This document shows positions 50,736 through 59,830 of a stretch of DNA of 64,000 bases, piece after piece. The position numbers and the translations under genes are program-made. Numbering within the stretch: position 1 is the stretch's first letter; each line of letters starts with the position of its first letter. The notes under the pieces are model-generated. The model had not been told where the DNA came from. It saw nothing but the letters and a program-made list of their open reading frames with translations, and ran no database searches. Origin of the DNA: JAAYSA01 sp035367155 (GTDB taxonomy: Bacteria > Bacillota_I > Bacilli_A > RFN20 > CAG-826); NCBI GenBank assembly GCA_035367155.1, contig DAOSJI010000001.1, positions 1 to 64,000 on the forward strand. Direction: 5' to 3'.

Positions 50736-52002
50736 TGCGTAAGCCTTTAGGGTAATGATTTTTAAGCATCCTACGGGATGCTTTTATTAAGCCTAAATTA
50801 ATTCCATCATAACTTACAATATGAAACCCATCTTTAATATTATCTTTTTTTATAACATTACCACTTAGATAAACGTTTAATTCTTCCTCATTTAAGGAAA
50901 TTGAATTTGTTGCATCTAAGAAGTGAGTTAAATGATGATGAGGAATGGTTTGTTTTCTTTGTTTATCAAAGAGCTTTACACCATATCGAAGGACAAATAA
51001 ATCTTTAGTATCAAATGGAATATTTATTCCATAAATTCCAGTTTGATCTTCAAACTTATATAAGTTGATTTCATTATATTTAAATAAAGATAGTTTCTTT
51101 TTAGGAATAGTTGCTGTTTTTAATTCGCCAGGCTTTTTTATTAGACAAATAAAGTGACCATCACCTTCATATAAATGGGGGAACAGGTGAATGGCTTCTT
51201 TTAGTTTATCGTCTCTATAAAAAGAGGGGTCATTTGCAATATTTACTAGGATTATGTTGCGTTTTTTCTTGAGCTCAAAAATAACTTCCTCATTTTCTTC
51301 ATAAGAAAAAGAGCAAGTTGAATATAGAAGAAGGCCACCTGGAGCAAGTGCATCATAGGCTGCTACGATTAATTCTTTTTGAAGTTTTGCAGCACTTAAA
51401 ACTTTATTTAGGTGCCAATCCTCAATCATCCTATCATCTTTTCTAAACATGCCAGAACCACTACAAGGTGCGTCTAAAAGAATTTTAGTAAATGTGTTTG
51501 GATACTTTTCACAAATCTTAAGAGCACTTTCGTTAGTTACAATTACATTACCTAAACCCATTCTCTCGATATTACTAATTAAGACATTAGCTCTCTTTTT
51601 TGATATGTCATTTGCAAGAATAAGGCCTGATTTGTTGAGTTTTAAACTAGTTTGAATAGTTTTTCCTCCTGGTGCAGCACACATATCTAAGACAATATCA
51701 TCTTGATCAATTGGAAGAAGACTAGCTACAAGCATCGCACTTAAATCTTGCAGATAATAGCAACCAGCATCAAAAAGCCAGTGTTTACCAGGACTAATTA
51801 AATTTGGATCATAGATGTAACCATTATTTATTAAGGGGTGCTTAGTCAAATTTGGAAAATATTTTAATAGTTTTTCGTGACTTATTTTATTTTCATTTCT
51901 AAGCAATCCATGTAATCTTGTTTTTGAAAAACTCTCAACAAGATTATTAATTGTTTCTATTGATAAATATTTTTTTAAGTGACTTTTAAAGATATCTTTC
52001 AT
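50728..52002 (-). CDS. rsmF: RsmF/YebU-type RNA m5C methyltransferase
   Basis: This 424-residue SAM-dependent enzyme of the NOL1/NOP2/Sun family methylates cytosine in RNA, most likely 16S rRNA. Signatures: SAM loop DMCAAPGGKTIQTSL, first catalytic Cys in LLDAPCSGSGMFRKD, and second in LYSTCSFSYEENEEV. The C-terminal 130 residues resemble the RsmF accessory domain (IPFDTKDLFVLRYGVKL, then SLNEEELNVYLSGNVI). A TATAAT lies 22 nt before the ATG on the minus strand and no Shine-Dalgarno sequence is visible. It is divergent from pdp. Confidence 0.85.
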   Translation of the reverse strand: MKDIFKSHLKKYLSIETINNLVESFSKTRLHGLLRNENKISHEKLLKYFPNLTKHPLINNGYIYDPNLISPGKHWLFDAGCYYLQDLSAMLVASLLPIDQDDIVLDMCAAPGGKTIQTSLKLNKSGLILANDISKKRANVLISNIERMGLGNVIVTNESALKICEKYPNTFTKILLDAPCSGSGMFRKDDRMIEDWHLNKVLSAAKLQKELIVAAYDALAPGGLLLYSTCSFSYEENEEVIFELKKKRNIILVNIANDPSFYRDDKLKEAIHLFPHLYEGDGHFICLIKKPGELKTATIPKKKLSLFKYNEINLYKFEDQTGIYGINIPFDTKDLFVLRYGVKLFDKQRKQTIPHHHLTHFLDATNSISLNEEELNVYLSGNVIKKDNIKDGFHIVSYDGINLGLIKASRRMLKNHYPKGLRIS

Positions 52003-52027
52003 CGTATGTAAAACTCACTAAATATTA

Positions 52028-52033
52028 TATAAT
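52028..52033 (+). promoter_or_regulatory. -10 box of pdp in the divergent rsmF-pdp region
   Basis: TATAAT at 52028-52033 on the plus strand; an overlapping TATAAT on the minus strand (52029-52024) serves the rsmF-like gene, so one AT-rich core may drive both directions. Confidence 0.5.
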
Positions 52034-52063
52034 AATATTAATAGTATACAAAGGAGGAACGCT

Positions 52064-53371
52064 ATGCGATTCGTAGATATAATAAGTAAAAAGCGCTACG
52101 GTGGAGCATTAACTGAAGAAGAAATTACTTTTTTTATTAAAGAATATGTAAAAGGTAGTATTCCTGATTATCAAGTTAGTGCTTTATTGATGGCAATCGT
52201 TTTTAATGGAATGAATTTAGAGGAAATCTCAGTATTGACTCGTGAAATGATGCATTCCGGTGATGTTATTGATTTAAGTGCGATTAAAGGAATAAAAGTT
52301 GATAAACATTCAACTGGAGGAGTTGGCGATAAAACATCGCTTGTTTTAGGCCCATTAGTTGCAAGTTTTGGTGTTCCAGTTGCCAAAATGAGTGGGCGTG
52401 GTTTAGGTCATACTGGAGGGACACTTGATAAACTTGAGTCAATTCCTGGCTTAACAATTGAACTTTCAGGTGAAAGATTTATAAATCAAGTAAATACAGT
52501 TGGATGTGCAATTATTGGTCAAACAGGTAATCTTGTTCCAGCTGATAAAAAATTATATGCACTTCGCGATGTTACAGCGACAGTTGAAAGTATCCCCCTT
52601 ATTGCCTCATCAATTATGAGTAAAAAATTAGCATCAGGGAGTGACACAATCCTTCTAGATGTAAAATATGGAAGTGGTGCTTTTATGAAAACTCTTGAAC
52701 AAGGAAGAGAATTAGCCCGACTTATGGTCAATATTGGTAATAGTTTAGGGCGTGACACACGTGCGATATTAACTAATATGGATCAACCACTTGGTCTAGC
52801 AATTGGTAATAATTTAGAAGTTAAAGAAGCGGTTGCAACACTTCACGGACATGGGCCACATGATTTTAGTGAGCTTTGTAAAAGAGCAGCAGCTATTATG
52901 CTTGAACAAGCTAAAGTCGTAAAAAACCAAAATGATGCCCTTATTTTAATTGAAGAAAAAATTAAAAGTGGTGAAGCTTTTGCTAAATTTAGAGAAATGG
53001 TTAAAGCTCAAGGCGGTGATTTAACTTATATTGATGATTTAACTAAATTTCCAGTAACTAAAAATATTATTCCTGTTTTATCAACTAAAGAAGGATATGT
53101 AGAACATATTGATAGCCTAGCTGTTGGTGTTGGTGGTATGAAACTTGGAGCTGGACGAGCCACCGTTGATGATGTACTTGATATGTCTGCTGGGATAATA
53201 TTAAACAAAAAAGTTGGTGATTTTGTTAAAAAAGGTGAAACTCTAGCTACGCTTTACTCAAATAAAGAATCTAAAACTAATAATGAAGTTCTAAAAGAAG
53301 TTCACGATGCTTATTTAATTAGTAAAGAAAAAATCGGCACACCACCGATTATTTCTGATTATATTAAGTAA
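52064..53371 (+). CDS. pdp: Pyrimidine-nucleoside phosphorylase
   Basis: This enzyme splits thymidine, uridine or deoxyuridine to base and (deoxy)ribose-1-phosphate. The 435-residue protein has the family signature SGRGLGHTGGTLDKLESIPG, the phosphate loop KHSTGGVGDKTSLVLGPL, and the C-terminal lipoyl-like domain (VGVGGMKLGAGRATVDDVLDMSAG). AAGGAGG (52051-52057) is strong. It stands alone without other deo genes. With the two secreted endonuclease I proteins it suggests use of nucleosides from DNA. It converges with rarA with no gap. Confidence 0.93.
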   Translation: MRFVDIISKKRYGGALTEEEITFFIKEYVKGSIPDYQVSALLMAIVFNGMNLEEISVLTREMMHSGDVIDLSAIKGIKVDKHSTGGVGDKTSLVLGPLVASFGVPVAKMSGRGLGHTGGTLDKLESIPGLTIELSGERFINQVNTVGCAIIGQTGNLVPADKKLYALRDVTATVESIPLIASSIMSKKLASGSDTILLDVKYGSGAFMKTLEQGRELARLMVNIGNSLGRDTRAILTNMDQPLGLAIGNNLEVKEAVATLHGHGPHDFSELCKRAAAIMLEQAKVVKNQNDALILIEEKIKSGEAFAKFREMVKAQGGDLTYIDDLTKFPVTKNIIPVLSTKEGYVEHIDSLAVGVGGMKLGAGRATVDDVLDMSAGIILNKKVGDFVKKGETLATLYSNKESKTNNEVLKEVHDAYLISKEKIGTPPIISDYIK

Positions 53372-54640
53372 TTAGTCTACTTTCTTTAGTTTTCTTAGAC
53401 GCGCGACACTTGTCGTGCGTTTTATTTTTTGTAATCTTAGGTAATTTTGATTAAGTGATTGCTCCATTTTTGAATCAAAAGATGGTATGTAAAACTTTTC
53501 ATCTTTTATTAAATTTGGTAGATATTGCATTTTCTCCCAAATATCTGGGCGATCATAAGGATAACGATCTTCCTCTTTGACATTTACTGGCGTTAAAACT
53601 AGATAATCAAGTGGAGGAAGTGGCATTTCTTCCGCTTTTCCGATAGCTTTATTAATAGCATTGTATGAAGCTTTTGATTTTGGCGATAATGCTAATTCAC
53701 ATACAGAAAAACCAAGCGGAATACTTGCTTCAGGGAAACCTACCTCTCTAGCAGTTTGAATTGCTTGATAACATCTATCAACTGCTGCAGGGTTGGCTAA
53801 ACCGATATCTTCATATGCAGTAATAATTAAGCGTCTTGCAATTGATTCTAAGTCTCTAGCTGCAATTAAACGAGCCAGATAATAAAGAGCCGCATCTACA
53901 TCTGAACCTCTAATTGACTTTTGTAGAGCACTTACTGCATCGTAGTGTCCTCCTTCATCTTTATCAATGATGTAATTGGGAACACGAGTAATTGAACTAA
54001 CAGTTTCAACAGTAATTGGTGATTCTCTTTGTAATGAAAGAACTTCTAAAATATTGTAAGCAAACCTTAAATCACCATTAGAAATTTTTGCAATTGCTTC
54101 TAGAGCATCATCAGTGAATTCAGCTTTTTTATTTAATCCGTTATAAGCCTCAATTGCTCTTTTTAAACCAATGATAATTTCCTCATTAGTTAGCGGTTTT
54201 ACTTCAAGTAGATGACAACGTGATCTAAGAGCAGGATTAAGTGCTAGATATGGGTTAGCAGTAGTAGCACCAATTAAGTAAATATCACCACTTTCGATGT
54301 GTGGTAGTAAAAGATCTTGTTTATCTTTATTTAGTCGATGTACCTCATCAAGAACAAGAACTAAGCGAGGATATAATTCTCTTAGGCTTAAAGCTTCTTC
54401 AATTTGTTTTTTGCTGCTTGTAACAGCATTTAATTTTACAATATGGGCATTTAATGAATTGCCATATGCTTCTGCAATCGTTGTTTTCCCACTTCCTGGT
54501 GGACCAAAAAGAATACAAGAAACTAGCATATCATTTTCAAGGCAATTACGTAAAAAACCACCTTCCCCAACAAGGTGTGGTTGTCCAATTATCCCATCAA
54601 GATGAGTTGGTCGCATACGATAAGCAAGTGGTGTAATCAT
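53372..54640 (-). CDS. rarA: Replication-associated recombination protein A (RarA/MgsA)
   Basis: This is a 422-residue AAA+ ATPase related to clamp loaders, acting at stalled replication forks. Motifs: PTHLDGIIGQPHLVGEGG, Walker A FGPPGSGKTTIAE, Walker B LVLVLDEVHRLNKDKQDLLLP, sensor 1 LIGATTANPYLALNPALRSRC, and the C-terminal tetramerisation region (SIRGSDVDAALYYLARLI, then RRLIITAYEDIGLANP). Its promoter is close up: on the minus strand TGA-TATATT ends 7 nt before the ATG, so the mRNA is probably leaderless. Confidence 0.95.
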   Translation of the reverse strand: MITPLAYRMRPTHLDGIIGQPHLVGEGGFLRNCLENDMLVSCILFGPPGSGKTTIAEAYGNSLNAHIVKLNAVTSSKKQIEEALSLRELYPRLVLVLDEVHRLNKDKQDLLLPHIESGDIYLIGATTANPYLALNPALRSRCHLLEVKPLTNEEIIIGLKRAIEAYNGLNKKAEFTDDALEAIAKISNGDLRFAYNILEVLSLQRESPITVETVSSITRVPNYIIDKDEGGHYDAVSALQKSIRGSDVDAALYYLARLIAARDLESIARRLIITAYEDIGLANPAAVDRCYQAIQTAREVGFPEASIPLGFSVCELALSPKSKASYNAINKAIGKAEEMPLPPLDYLVLTPVNVKEEDRYPYDRPDIWEKMQYLPNLIKDEKFYIPSFDSKMEQSLNQNYLRLQKIKRTTSVARLRKLKKVD

Positions 54641-54646
54641 ACATTT

Positions 54647-54675
54647 AATATATCATTTTAGGTCCTTTTTTTCTA
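54647..54675 (-). promoter_or_regulatory. Leaderless extended -10 promoter of rarA
   Basis: On the minus strand TAGAAA (54675-54670), a 17-nt spacer, TGA-TATATT (the -10 at 54652-54647), and ATG at 54640, seven bases beyond the -10. Confidence 0.6.
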
Positions 54676-54701
54676 TAATATATAGGAAAGGAACACTCAA
54701 A

Positions 54702-55154
54702 ATGAGAGTCGTTATTCAAGTTGTAAAAGAAGCTAGTGTAAAAGTTGATGGTAAACTTCTAAATGAAATCGGTAAAGGCTATGTCCTTTTAGTAGGTTTT
54801 AAACCTGGTGATAATGAAGAAATAACTTGCAAAATCGCCTCTAAAATTACAAAACTGCGTCTTTTTGAAGATGAAAATGGTAAAACGAACTTAAGTTTAA
54901 AAGATGTAGATGGTGAAATTTTAAGTATTTCTCAATTCACACTATATGGAGATGTAAGAAAAGGAAATCGCCCTTCTTTTATTAATTCCTTAGAAGGTAG
55001 CAAAAGCAGTGAATTATACGATTTATTCAATTCTGAATTAGAAAATCTTGGTTTTAAGGTTAAAGCAGGACAATTCGGTGCAAAAATGGATATTAAACTT
55101 ATTAACGAAGGTCCTTTTACTTTAATTGTTGATAGCGAGGAGCTTTATGGATAA
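54702..55154 (+). CDS. dtd: D-aminoacyl-tRNA deacylase
   Basis: DTD removes D-amino acids (and Gly from tRNA-Ala) that are wrongly charged to tRNA. The 150-residue protein has the substrate motifs SQFTLYGDVRKGNRPSF and INEGPFTLIVDS, matching the SQFTL and NxGPxT family motifs. TATAAT (54674-54679) and AAAGGA (54687-54692) precede the start. It overlaps mnmA by 8 nt, so the two are coupled. Confidence 0.95.
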   Translation: MRVVIQVVKEASVKVDGKLLNEIGKGYVLLVGFKPGDNEEITCKIASKITKLRLFEDENGKTNLSLKDVDGEILSISQFTLYGDVRKGNRPSFINSLEGSKSSELYDLFNSELENLGFKVKAGQFGAKMDIKLINEGPFTLIVDSEELYG

Positions 55155-56292
55155 GAAAATGCCTCGCGTGATGATTGGATTAAGTGGTGGAGTTGATAGT
55201 GCAGTTGCAGCATATCTTTTAAAAGAACAAGGCTACGATGTAATTGGTGGTTTTATGCGCAATTGGGATGCGATGGCTAGCGGTGATGTTGAGGGTAATC
55301 CAACCTTAAGCGATCCTCAATGCCCACAAGAAGTTGATTATGAAGATGCACAAAAAGTAGCAGATAAATTAGGAATCCCCTTACTTCGAGTTGATTTTAT
55401 CAAAGAATATTGGGATGATGTTTTTACTTATTTTTTGGATGAATACAAAAAAGGCCGAACACCAAATCCAGACATTTTTTGCAACAAATATATTAAATTT
55501 GATAGGTTTTTAGAATGGTCAAAGGCACAAGGATGCGATTTAATAGCCACTGGTCATTACGCAAAAACTGTCGTTGAAAACGGGATTACACGTTTGCTTA
55601 AGCCTAGTGATAAAAACAAAGATCAAACATATTTTCTTAGTCAGTTAAATCAAGATCAAATCAAGACAACACTATTTCCTTTAAGTGATATTGATAAATC
55701 AAGAGTTCGCCAAATTGCAAAAAAACTTGGTCTTTCTGTTGCTTCAAAAAAAGATAGTACAGGTGTATGTTTTATTGGTGAAAGACATTTTAAACACTTT
55801 CTTCATAACTACATTCCAATGAAAAAAGGATCAATTGTTGATATTAATACAAAAAGACAAATTGGTATTCATGATGGAGTTTTCTACTATACAATTGGAC
55901 AAAGACGCGGACTTGGTATTGGTGGTATAGCTGATTTTCCTGATGCTAAGGGATGGTATGTTTGTAAAAAGGATGTAGCGAAAAACATTCTTTTTGTAGC
56001 TTCTGATCCTGATGATGAGCATCTACTAAGTGATTCTGCCTTAATCAATCAACTTAACTGGAATAGTATTGAACCAAAAGAAGGGACGAAATTAAACGCC
56101 AAATTCCGTTATCGGCAAAAAGATTTACCAGTTATAATTGCAAAAAAACAAAATGGAGATGTCCTTCTTACATTTCCAAAACCATATAAAGCTCTTACTC
56201 CTGGACAAGCATGTGTTTTTTATGATGGCGATTATTGTCTAGGTGGAGGAATTATTGATAAAGTATTTTTTAAAGGTGAACAAATCAATTAA
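55147..56292 (+). CDS. mnmA: tRNA 2-thiouridylase MnmA
   Basis: MnmA thiolates U34 of the Lys, Glu and Gln tRNAs. The 381-residue protein has the PP-loop GLSGGVDSAVAAYLL, the catalytic Cys in PNPDIFCNKYIKFD and the second in DSTGVCFIGERHF, and the C-terminal barrels (YYTIGQRRGLGIGG, then LTPGQACVFYDGDYCLGGG). The start is placed at 55147, with GAGGAG (55137-55142) upstream inside the end of dtd; the frame extends to 55126 but with a poorer N terminus. Confidence 0.95.
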   Translation: MDKKMPRVMIGLSGGVDSAVAAYLLKEQGYDVIGGFMRNWDAMASGDVEGNPTLSDPQCPQEVDYEDAQKVADKLGIPLLRVDFIKEYWDDVFTYFLDEYKKGRTPNPDIFCNKYIKFDRFLEWSKAQGCDLIATGHYAKTVVENGITRLLKPSDKNKDQTYFLSQLNQDQIKTTLFPLSDIDKSRVRQIAKKLGLSVASKKDSTGVCFIGERHFKHFLHNYIPMKKGSIVDINTKRQIGIHDGVFYYTIGQRRGLGIGGIADFPDAKGWYVCKKDVAKNILFVASDPDDEHLLSDSALINQLNWNSIEPKEGTKLNAKFRYRQKDLPVIIAKKQNGDVLLTFPKPYKALTPGQACVFYDGDYCLGGGIIDKVFFKGEQIN

Positions 56293-56309
56293 GTGTAATT
56301 TTTATTATG

Positions 56310-56530
56310 TGTTATAATAAAATTACAAATCGCATAGAAGACGAATTAATCAACCATTTATTAGCGACATTCGGACAGTGAAAGCGAATGAAAAATGATT
56401 AAAAGCCACTTCTTAGAGAGACTAATCATCTCCGTTAACTCGCGTTAAGAGAAAATTGAGTGCATTGTAAAATGAAAAAGGATGGTACCGCGGAATATTT
56501 CGTTCCTTAAAGTACCTTTTTTCATTTTTT
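56310..56530 (+). promoter_or_regulatory. T-box leader of alaS (Ala specifier GCC) with promoter
   Basis: An extended -10 TGT-TATAAT (TATAAT at 56313-56318) starts the leader. Stem I can be traced: GAAG (56337-56340) with CTTC (56409-56412), and TTAATCA (56346-56352) with TGATTAA (56396-56402). The internal loop then holds GCC (56405-56407) followed by A, the alanine specifier. The T-box core TGGTACCGCG is at 56483-56492. GGTAC / GTACC with inner GGAA / TTCC forms the terminator before a T run (56517-56522). Uncharged tRNA-Ala should favour antitermination and alaS expression. Confidence 0.93.
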
Positions 56531-56540
56531 GGAGGATTAT

Positions 56541-59153
56541 ATGAAGTATTTATCAAGTAATGAAATTCGTAGACTTTGGTTAGACTTTTTTATTAAAAAA
56601 GGTCATTTACAAATTCCAAGTGCAAGTCTTATTCCTGTTAATGATCCTACTTTACTTTGGATTAATAGTGGTGTTGCAGCCCTTAAGCAATATTTTGATG
56701 GAAGTAAGGCTCCGCAAAATCCACGTTTAACGAATGTGCAAAAAAGTATTAGAACAAATGATATTGAAAATGTTGGAAAAACAAGTAGACATCACACTTT
56801 TTTTGAGATGTTAGGTAATTTTTCAATTGGCGATTATTTTCGTAAAGAAGCAATAGCTTTTGCAATTGAAATTTTAACAAGCGAACAATATTTTGCAATG
56901 CCAATTGAAAAATTATATTTTACATATCATCCTAGTGATTTTGCAACTTATGAAGAATGGCAAAAACACGGTGTTAAAAAGGAAAATTTAATTGCACTTG
57001 AAGGAAATTATTGGGAAATCGGTGAAGGACCAAGTGGTCCTAATACAGAAGTATTCTTCGATCGCGGTCCAAAATTCGATCAAAAAGGACAAGGTGTTGA
57101 ACTATTAAAAAAAGATATAGATAATGACCGTTATATTGAAATTTGGGGAATTGTTTTTTCACAATTTAATGCCGAAAAAGGCAAAAAACGTGAAGAATAT
57201 AAAGAATTACCGAGCAAAAACATTGATACTGGTGCAGGTTTAGAAAGAATCGCTGCGATTCTTCAAGATAAGGAAACGAATTTTGAAACTGATCTATTTA
57301 TGCCAATTATTGAAAAAGTTTCGACCCTTGCTAGTGTAAAATATGAAGATAATCTAGCAGCTTATCGTGTAATTAGTGATCATATACGTGCTGCAACATT
57401 TGCACTTAGTGATGGAGCAATGTTTTCTAATGAAGGAAGAGGCTATGTCTTACGCCGACTAGTTAGAAGAGCTATGCGATATGGTCGTCAAATTGGTATT
57501 GAAGAGACCTTCCTTTATAAATTGGTTGATGTTGTTGTCAAAATTTATGAAGATTTTTATACAAATTTAGTCAATAACAAAGAAAAAGTTAAACAATTAA
57601 TTAAGGGTGAGGAAGAACGCTTTATTAAAACACTTCAAAACGGTGAACAATTATTGCGTAAAATAATTGCTACGGAAGGTAAAATTACCTCTGAAACTGC
57701 TTTTAAGCTATATGATACATATGGTTTCCCGCTTGATATAACAAAAGAAATTGCTCTTGAAGAAGGTGTTCCTTTTAACTTTGATGATTTTGAAAAACTT
57801 TTAGAAGAACAAAGAGAAAGAGCTAGAAAAGCAAGACAAGATGTAGACTCAATGCATAAACAAAGCGAAGACCTTTTAAAATTTGAAGAAAAAAGTAATT
57901 TCAATTACGATAAAATGACTTTAACATCTACAGTTATTGCTCTTTTTAAAGACGGCTCAAAAGTTGATGAATTAACTGAAAGTGGAGAAGTGATTTTAAA
58001 AGAAACACCATTTTATGCTGAAAGTGGCGGACAAATTAGTGATATAGGAGTAATGGAAAATAAATCAACTTTAGTCAATGTAAATTATGTTTTAAAAGCT
58101 CCACATGGCCAGCACTTACATCAAGTAGAAGTCCAATACGGGACATTAAAAGTTGGTGATAAATTAAATCTTAAAGTTGATGAAAAAAAGAGACTTCTAA
58201 CAATGAGAAACCATAGTGCGACACACCTTCTTCAAAGTGCTCTAATTGAAGTACTTGGTGAAGAAATCACCCAACAAGGCAGTGCGGTCACTGATGAATA
58301 TTTACGTTTTGACTTTAATTATGAAAATAAAGTAAGTGAAACTGATCTTCAATTAATTGAAGAAAAGGTTAATGAACATATTGCGAGTTCACTTAAAATG
58401 ACTTGTACCCAAATGAACTTAAAAGAAGCAGTAGCTAAAGGTGCTAAGGCAATGTTTACCGAAAAATATGATAATGTTGTTCGCGTTGTTGGTTTTGGTG
58501 ATGTTTCTCTTGAACTTTGTGGAGGAACTCACGTTAGTGATACCTCTGAAATTGGTAGTTTCATTATTTTAAGCGAACATAGTATAGCAGCAGGAATTCG
58601 TCGAATTGAAGCAACAACGAGTCTTAATGCGTATCGCGAAATTAAAAAACGCGAACAATTGGCAAAAAGAATGCAAAATGCTCTAGATGTTAATACATTA
58701 AGTGAAGCAAATGTTGCTTTAAAAACATTACAAACTAGAAAAAACGAGTTAGAAAAAGAAGTAGAAAGATTATCTGACCTTCAAGCAAATGTAGAAGTTA
58801 AAAATCTAATGAAAAACTTTGTAAAGATTAAAGATGTAAATTTCCTATTTAGTATTTTAAAAGATAAGTCACGAGCAGAATTAATTCGCCTCATTGATAA
58901 ACTAAAAGTTAAACACGAAAATGGTGTTGTAGTTCTAATTGGAAGTGAGAATAACCAATTTCCAATTCTTGCCACTGTAGGTCCAGAAGCAATAAAAGAA
59001 GGCTATTCTGCTGGGGTTATTGTTAAAAATGTTGCTTTGTTCCTAGGTGGAAGTGGCGGAGGTCAAAAAGCATTTGCACAAGGAGCAGGAAAAGATTCAT
59101 CTAAGTTTTCAAATGTTGAAGAATATCTTAAGGAGCTTTTATTTAATGAGTAG
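56541..59153 (+). CDS. alaS: Alanyl-tRNA synthetase
   Basis: AlaRS charges tRNA-Ala. The 870 residues comprise the class II core (LWINSGVAALKQYFDG, HHTFFEMLGNFSIGDYF), the tRNA-binding domain (GRGYVLRRLVRRAMRYGR), the editing domain with HSATHLL and CGGTHV zinc/catalytic motifs, and a C-terminal domain ending GGSGGGQKAFAQGAG. ATG 56541 with GGAGG (56531-56535) is the start; an in-frame TTG at 56529 overlaps the ribosome binding site. Expression is controlled by the T-box upstream. It overlaps ruvX by 8 nt. Confidence 0.97.
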   Translation: MKYLSSNEIRRLWLDFFIKKGHLQIPSASLIPVNDPTLLWINSGVAALKQYFDGSKAPQNPRLTNVQKSIRTNDIENVGKTSRHHTFFEMLGNFSIGDYFRKEAIAFAIEILTSEQYFAMPIEKLYFTYHPSDFATYEEWQKHGVKKENLIALEGNYWEIGEGPSGPNTEVFFDRGPKFDQKGQGVELLKKDIDNDRYIEIWGIVFSQFNAEKGKKREEYKELPSKNIDTGAGLERIAAILQDKETNFETDLFMPIIEKVSTLASVKYEDNLAAYRVISDHIRAATFALSDGAMFSNEGRGYVLRRLVRRAMRYGRQIGIEETFLYKLVDVVVKIYEDFYTNLVNNKEKVKQLIKGEEERFIKTLQNGEQLLRKIIATEGKITSETAFKLYDTYGFPLDITKEIALEEGVPFNFDDFEKLLEEQRERARKARQDVDSMHKQSEDLLKFEEKSNFNYDKMTLTSTVIALFKDGSKVDELTESGEVILKETPFYAESGGQISDIGVMENKSTLVNVNYVLKAPHGQHLHQVEVQYGTLKVGDKLNLKVDEKKRLLTMRNHSATHLLQSALIEVLGEEITQQGSAVTDEYLRFDFNYENKVSETDLQLIEEKVNEHIASSLKMTCTQMNLKEAVAKGAKAMFTEKYDNVVRVVGFGDVSLELCGGTHVSDTSEIGSFIILSEHSIAAGIRRIEATTSLNAYREIKKREQLAKRMQNALDVNTLSEANVALKTLQTRKNELEKEVERLSDLQANVEVKNLMKNFVKIKDVNFLFSILKDKSRAELIRLIDKLKVKHENGVVVLIGSENNQFPILATVGPEAIKEGYSAGVIVKNVALFLGGSGGGQKAFAQGAGKDSSKFSNVEEYLKELLFNE

Positions 59154-59589
59154 AATCCTTGGTTTAGACTTAGGCGAGACAACAATTGGAGTAGCAATCT
59201 CTAATAGTGAACAAACCCTTTCTCTTCCTTTAAAAACTATTAGATATTCTAAAGGAAATTATAAGAAAGGTCGTGAAGAAGTTATTAAACTTTGTAAAGA
59301 AGAAAAAATAACTAAAATTGTTCTTGGCTATCCTATTTCAATGGATGGAACAATAGGCCCAAGGGCAGAAAGTGTAATGCGATTTAAAAGCGATTTAGAA
59401 AAAGAAAGCCCTAATTTGTCGGTTTTTCTTCAAGATGAAAGACTCTCAACTCTTGAAGCAAAGGAACGACTTTTAGCAAGTGGCTTAAAACAAGATAAAA
59501 TAAAAGAGCGAATTGATGAAGTCGCTGCTAGTGTTATATTAGAAAGTTATCTTAGGAGAAAGGAAAATACACGAAATGAAAACAGATGA
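59146..59589 (+). CDS. ruvX: RuvX/YqgF-family RNase H-fold protein
   Basis: This is a 147-residue protein of the YqgF (RuvX) family, a predicted Holliday junction resolvase also implicated in 16S rRNA 5'-end processing. Catalytic acidic residues: D in ILGLDLGETTIGVA, LGYPISMDGTIGPRAE, and LQDERLSTLEAKERLL with DEVAASVILESYL. The start at 59146 lies inside the end of alaS with AAGGAGC upstream. In most Firmicutes a small DUF965 (IreB) gene sits between alaS and this gene; it is absent here. Confidence 0.92.
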   Translation: MSRILGLDLGETTIGVAISNSEQTLSLPLKTIRYSKGNYKKGREEVIKLCKEEKITKIVLGYPISMDGTIGPRAESVMRFKSDLEKESPNLSVFLQDERLSTLEAKERLLASGLKQDKIKERIDEVAASVILESYLRRKENTRNENR

Positions 59590-59830
59590 TAATTTAATTA
59601 TTATTACCGATGAAGAAGGTAACGAATATGAATTAGAAATTTTATTTACCTATGAAAATGAAGAACGAAATGCCAAATATGTTTTCTTTTTTGATCCTGA
59701 AAATGAAGATGAGGTAATGTTTGCTCGCTATACCGATGATGGTCACCTAGAATATGTTGAAGACGAAGAAGAACAAAAAGAAGCCGAAGAAGTCTTTAAC
59801 ACATTTAACTTCGAAGAAGATAACAATTAA
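59576..59830 (+). CDS. DUF1292 (YrzB-like) protein
   Basis: This 84-residue, strongly acidic protein fits DUF1292 (IITDEEGNEYELEILFTYENEERNAKYVFFFDPE, then VMFARYTDDGHLEYVEDEEE). The family is widespread in Firmicutes immediately after ruvX; its function is unknown. It overlaps ruvX by 14 nt and is the last gene of the alaS operon. Its stop overlaps that of the convergent chrA by 4 bp. Confidence 0.88.
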   Translation: MKTDDNLIIITDEEGNEYELEILFTYENEERNAKYVFFFDPENEDEVMFARYTDDGHLEYVEDEEEQKEAEEVFNTFNFEEDNN

